Shown piece by piece: positions 5,105 to 5,681 of a stretch of 5,681 nt of DNA (position 1 is its first letter; each line of letters starts with the position of its first letter). The notes below the pieces were generated by a model. That model was not told where the DNA came from. It did not search any database and worked only from the letters and a program-made list of their open reading frames with translations. Source of the DNA: Actinomycetes bacterium (GTDB taxonomy: Bacteria > Actinomycetota > Acidimicrobiia > Acidimicrobiales > Acidimicrobiaceae); contig JAJYFX010000145.1 in the NCBI GenBank assembly GCA_021785315.1, forward strand, positions 1-5,681, given 5' to 3'. The translations under genes and the position numbers were made by a program.

Positions 5105-5681
5105 TTAGGAGGTGGAATGTGGCTCGGAGGAGCCAAGCAGGCTTCGAAATTCGCGTTCCTGATCGGCTGGGACTATTGCACTTATCACGTCGCCTTCGCG
5201 AATCTCGGTTAATCCCTGGACTTGGCTGCGAACACCTCCTCGCTGGAGCCAGATGAGAATGCAGCCCTGAGGCAGGCCGGCTTCGTGTACCTTTCGCCCG
5301 GCGATAGGCGCACCTTTCCCAACCCGTTCTTCGATGGCCGTTGCAGTAGAGGTGATATCGTACGCATATCCAGTTCGCGATTGCAAAGCTTTGTTATAAC
5401 CGCTAACGAGATCCCCTACCGAGAGAACTCCAAATATTGTCCCATCCTCGTTTACAACCGTGACCCACGCCATTTTGGACTGGAAAAGGATATCCAAGCC
5501 CGTGTCAAGCCCGGCTTTCACGGAAAGGGGTACGAGATTACTGTCTAAAGCCGATTCCAGCGGCCTTTCCGTTGCCGACGAGGCAAGTTGCTCAAGCTGA
5601 CTGGCTGTTACCGCGCCAACATATCTACCCCGGTCGTCTTGCACCGGTGCCCCGGGGAGTGAGGCCTTTCGCAGACTTTCG
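5105..5681 (-). CDS. CBS-domain and TrkA_C-domain protein, C-terminal part, probably ClC-type chloride channel
   Basis: The frame is open from the right edge (reading ESLRKASLPGAPVQDDRGRY first) to the TAA at 5107-5105, giving 191 visible residues. They comprise the end of a first CBS motif (RGRYVGAVTASQLEQL), a second CBS motif (LVPLSVKAGLDTGLDILFQS, then WVTVVNEDGTIFGVLSVGDL), and a TrkA_C/RCK_C domain (AIEERVGKGAPIAGRKVHEA, GLPQGCILIWLQRGG, EIREGDVISAIVP). In actinobacteria this order, a CBS pair followed by TrkA_C, is typical of the cytosolic tail of ClC-family Cl-/H+ channels or antiporters, where the domains bind nucleotides or other ligands and gate the pore. The membrane part lies outside the window, so a CBS/TrkA_C regulator without a channel remains possible. 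The GTG at 5644 is internal, not the start. It looks like a resident gene beside the IS debris, unrelated to the IclR cassette. Confidence 0.8.
   Translation of the reverse strand, partial: ESLRKASLPGAPVQDDRGRYVGAVTASQLEQLASSATERPLESALDSNLVPLSVKAGLDTGLDILFQSKMAWVTVVNEDGTIFGVLSVGDLVSGYNKALQSRTGYAYDITSTATAIEERVGKGAPIAGRKVHEAGLPQGCILIWLQRGGVRSQVQGLTEIREGDVISAIVPADQEREFRSLLGSSEPHSTS

Noticed and set aside
5117..5212. AGGAGG followed by an ATG on the plus strand, 31-codon frame
   Set aside because: The Shine-Dalgarno-like sequence is good, but the frame is antisense to the TrkA_C domain of a clearly real gene and the peptide has no recognisable feature.
5222..5548. Plus-strand open frame of 108 codons
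   Set aside because: It is the antisense shadow of the CBS/TrkA_C gene.
1..5681. CRISPR array, tRNA/rRNA genes, riboswitch, toxin-antitoxin or defence genes
   Set aside because: Both strands were read for regularly spaced repeats, cloverleaf-like segments and familiar protein motifs; none was found.

Overview
The window looks like accessory DNA from a high-GC Gram-positive bacterium (Actinomycetota; genus not resolvable). The reasons are the subfamily look of the decayed transposases (IS21, IS1634-like and IS1380 types common in Rhodococcus/Arthrobacter-like genomes), a ClC-type protein tail with CBS and TrkA_C domains, and a regulator gene apparently read from a leaderless promoter. The central genes look more A/T-rich than the gene at the right edge, which fits a transferred cassette. 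This organism assignment is inference.

Layout. Positions 1-311 (+) hold the C-terminal part of a short-chain dehydrogenase/reductase, cut by the window edge. Positions 312-1141 have no intact gene but carry two minus-strand transposase remnants: the N-terminus of an IS21-type IstA (390-575, broken by an amber codon inside its helix-turn-helix) and an IS1634-like DDE transposase fragment (about 650-1027, with two in-frame stops). Positions 1142-3504 (-) are a two-gene operon: an MFS transporter followed by a metallo-beta-lactamase-fold hydrolase, overlapping in a TTGA stop/start. Divergent to it, 34 bp away, is an IclR-family regulator (3539-4273, +). Positions 4274-5104 have no intact gene but hold the decayed C-terminal part of an IS1380-type transposase (about 4482-4890, -). 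Positions 5105-5681 (-) are the C-terminus of a CBS/TrkA_C protein, probably a ClC-type chloride channel, running off the right edge.

How it works together. The intact core is a regulator / transporter / hydrolase cassette. The IclR protein probably senses a small molecule and controls both its own gene and the divergent operon. The transporter would move an organic solute across the membrane, and the hydrolase would act on it or a derivative. The substrate cannot be told from sequence. The 11-bp sequence TCTATAATCGA occurs twice, 20 bp apart, over the regulator's -10 box and the predicted transcription start of the operon, and is the best operator candidate. The upstream SDR could belong to the same catabolic island, but the IS debris between them leaves this open. 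I see no CRISPR array, RNA gene, phage gene or clearly new defence or genetic system; the notable content is the compact divergon and the layered transposase debris on either side of it.
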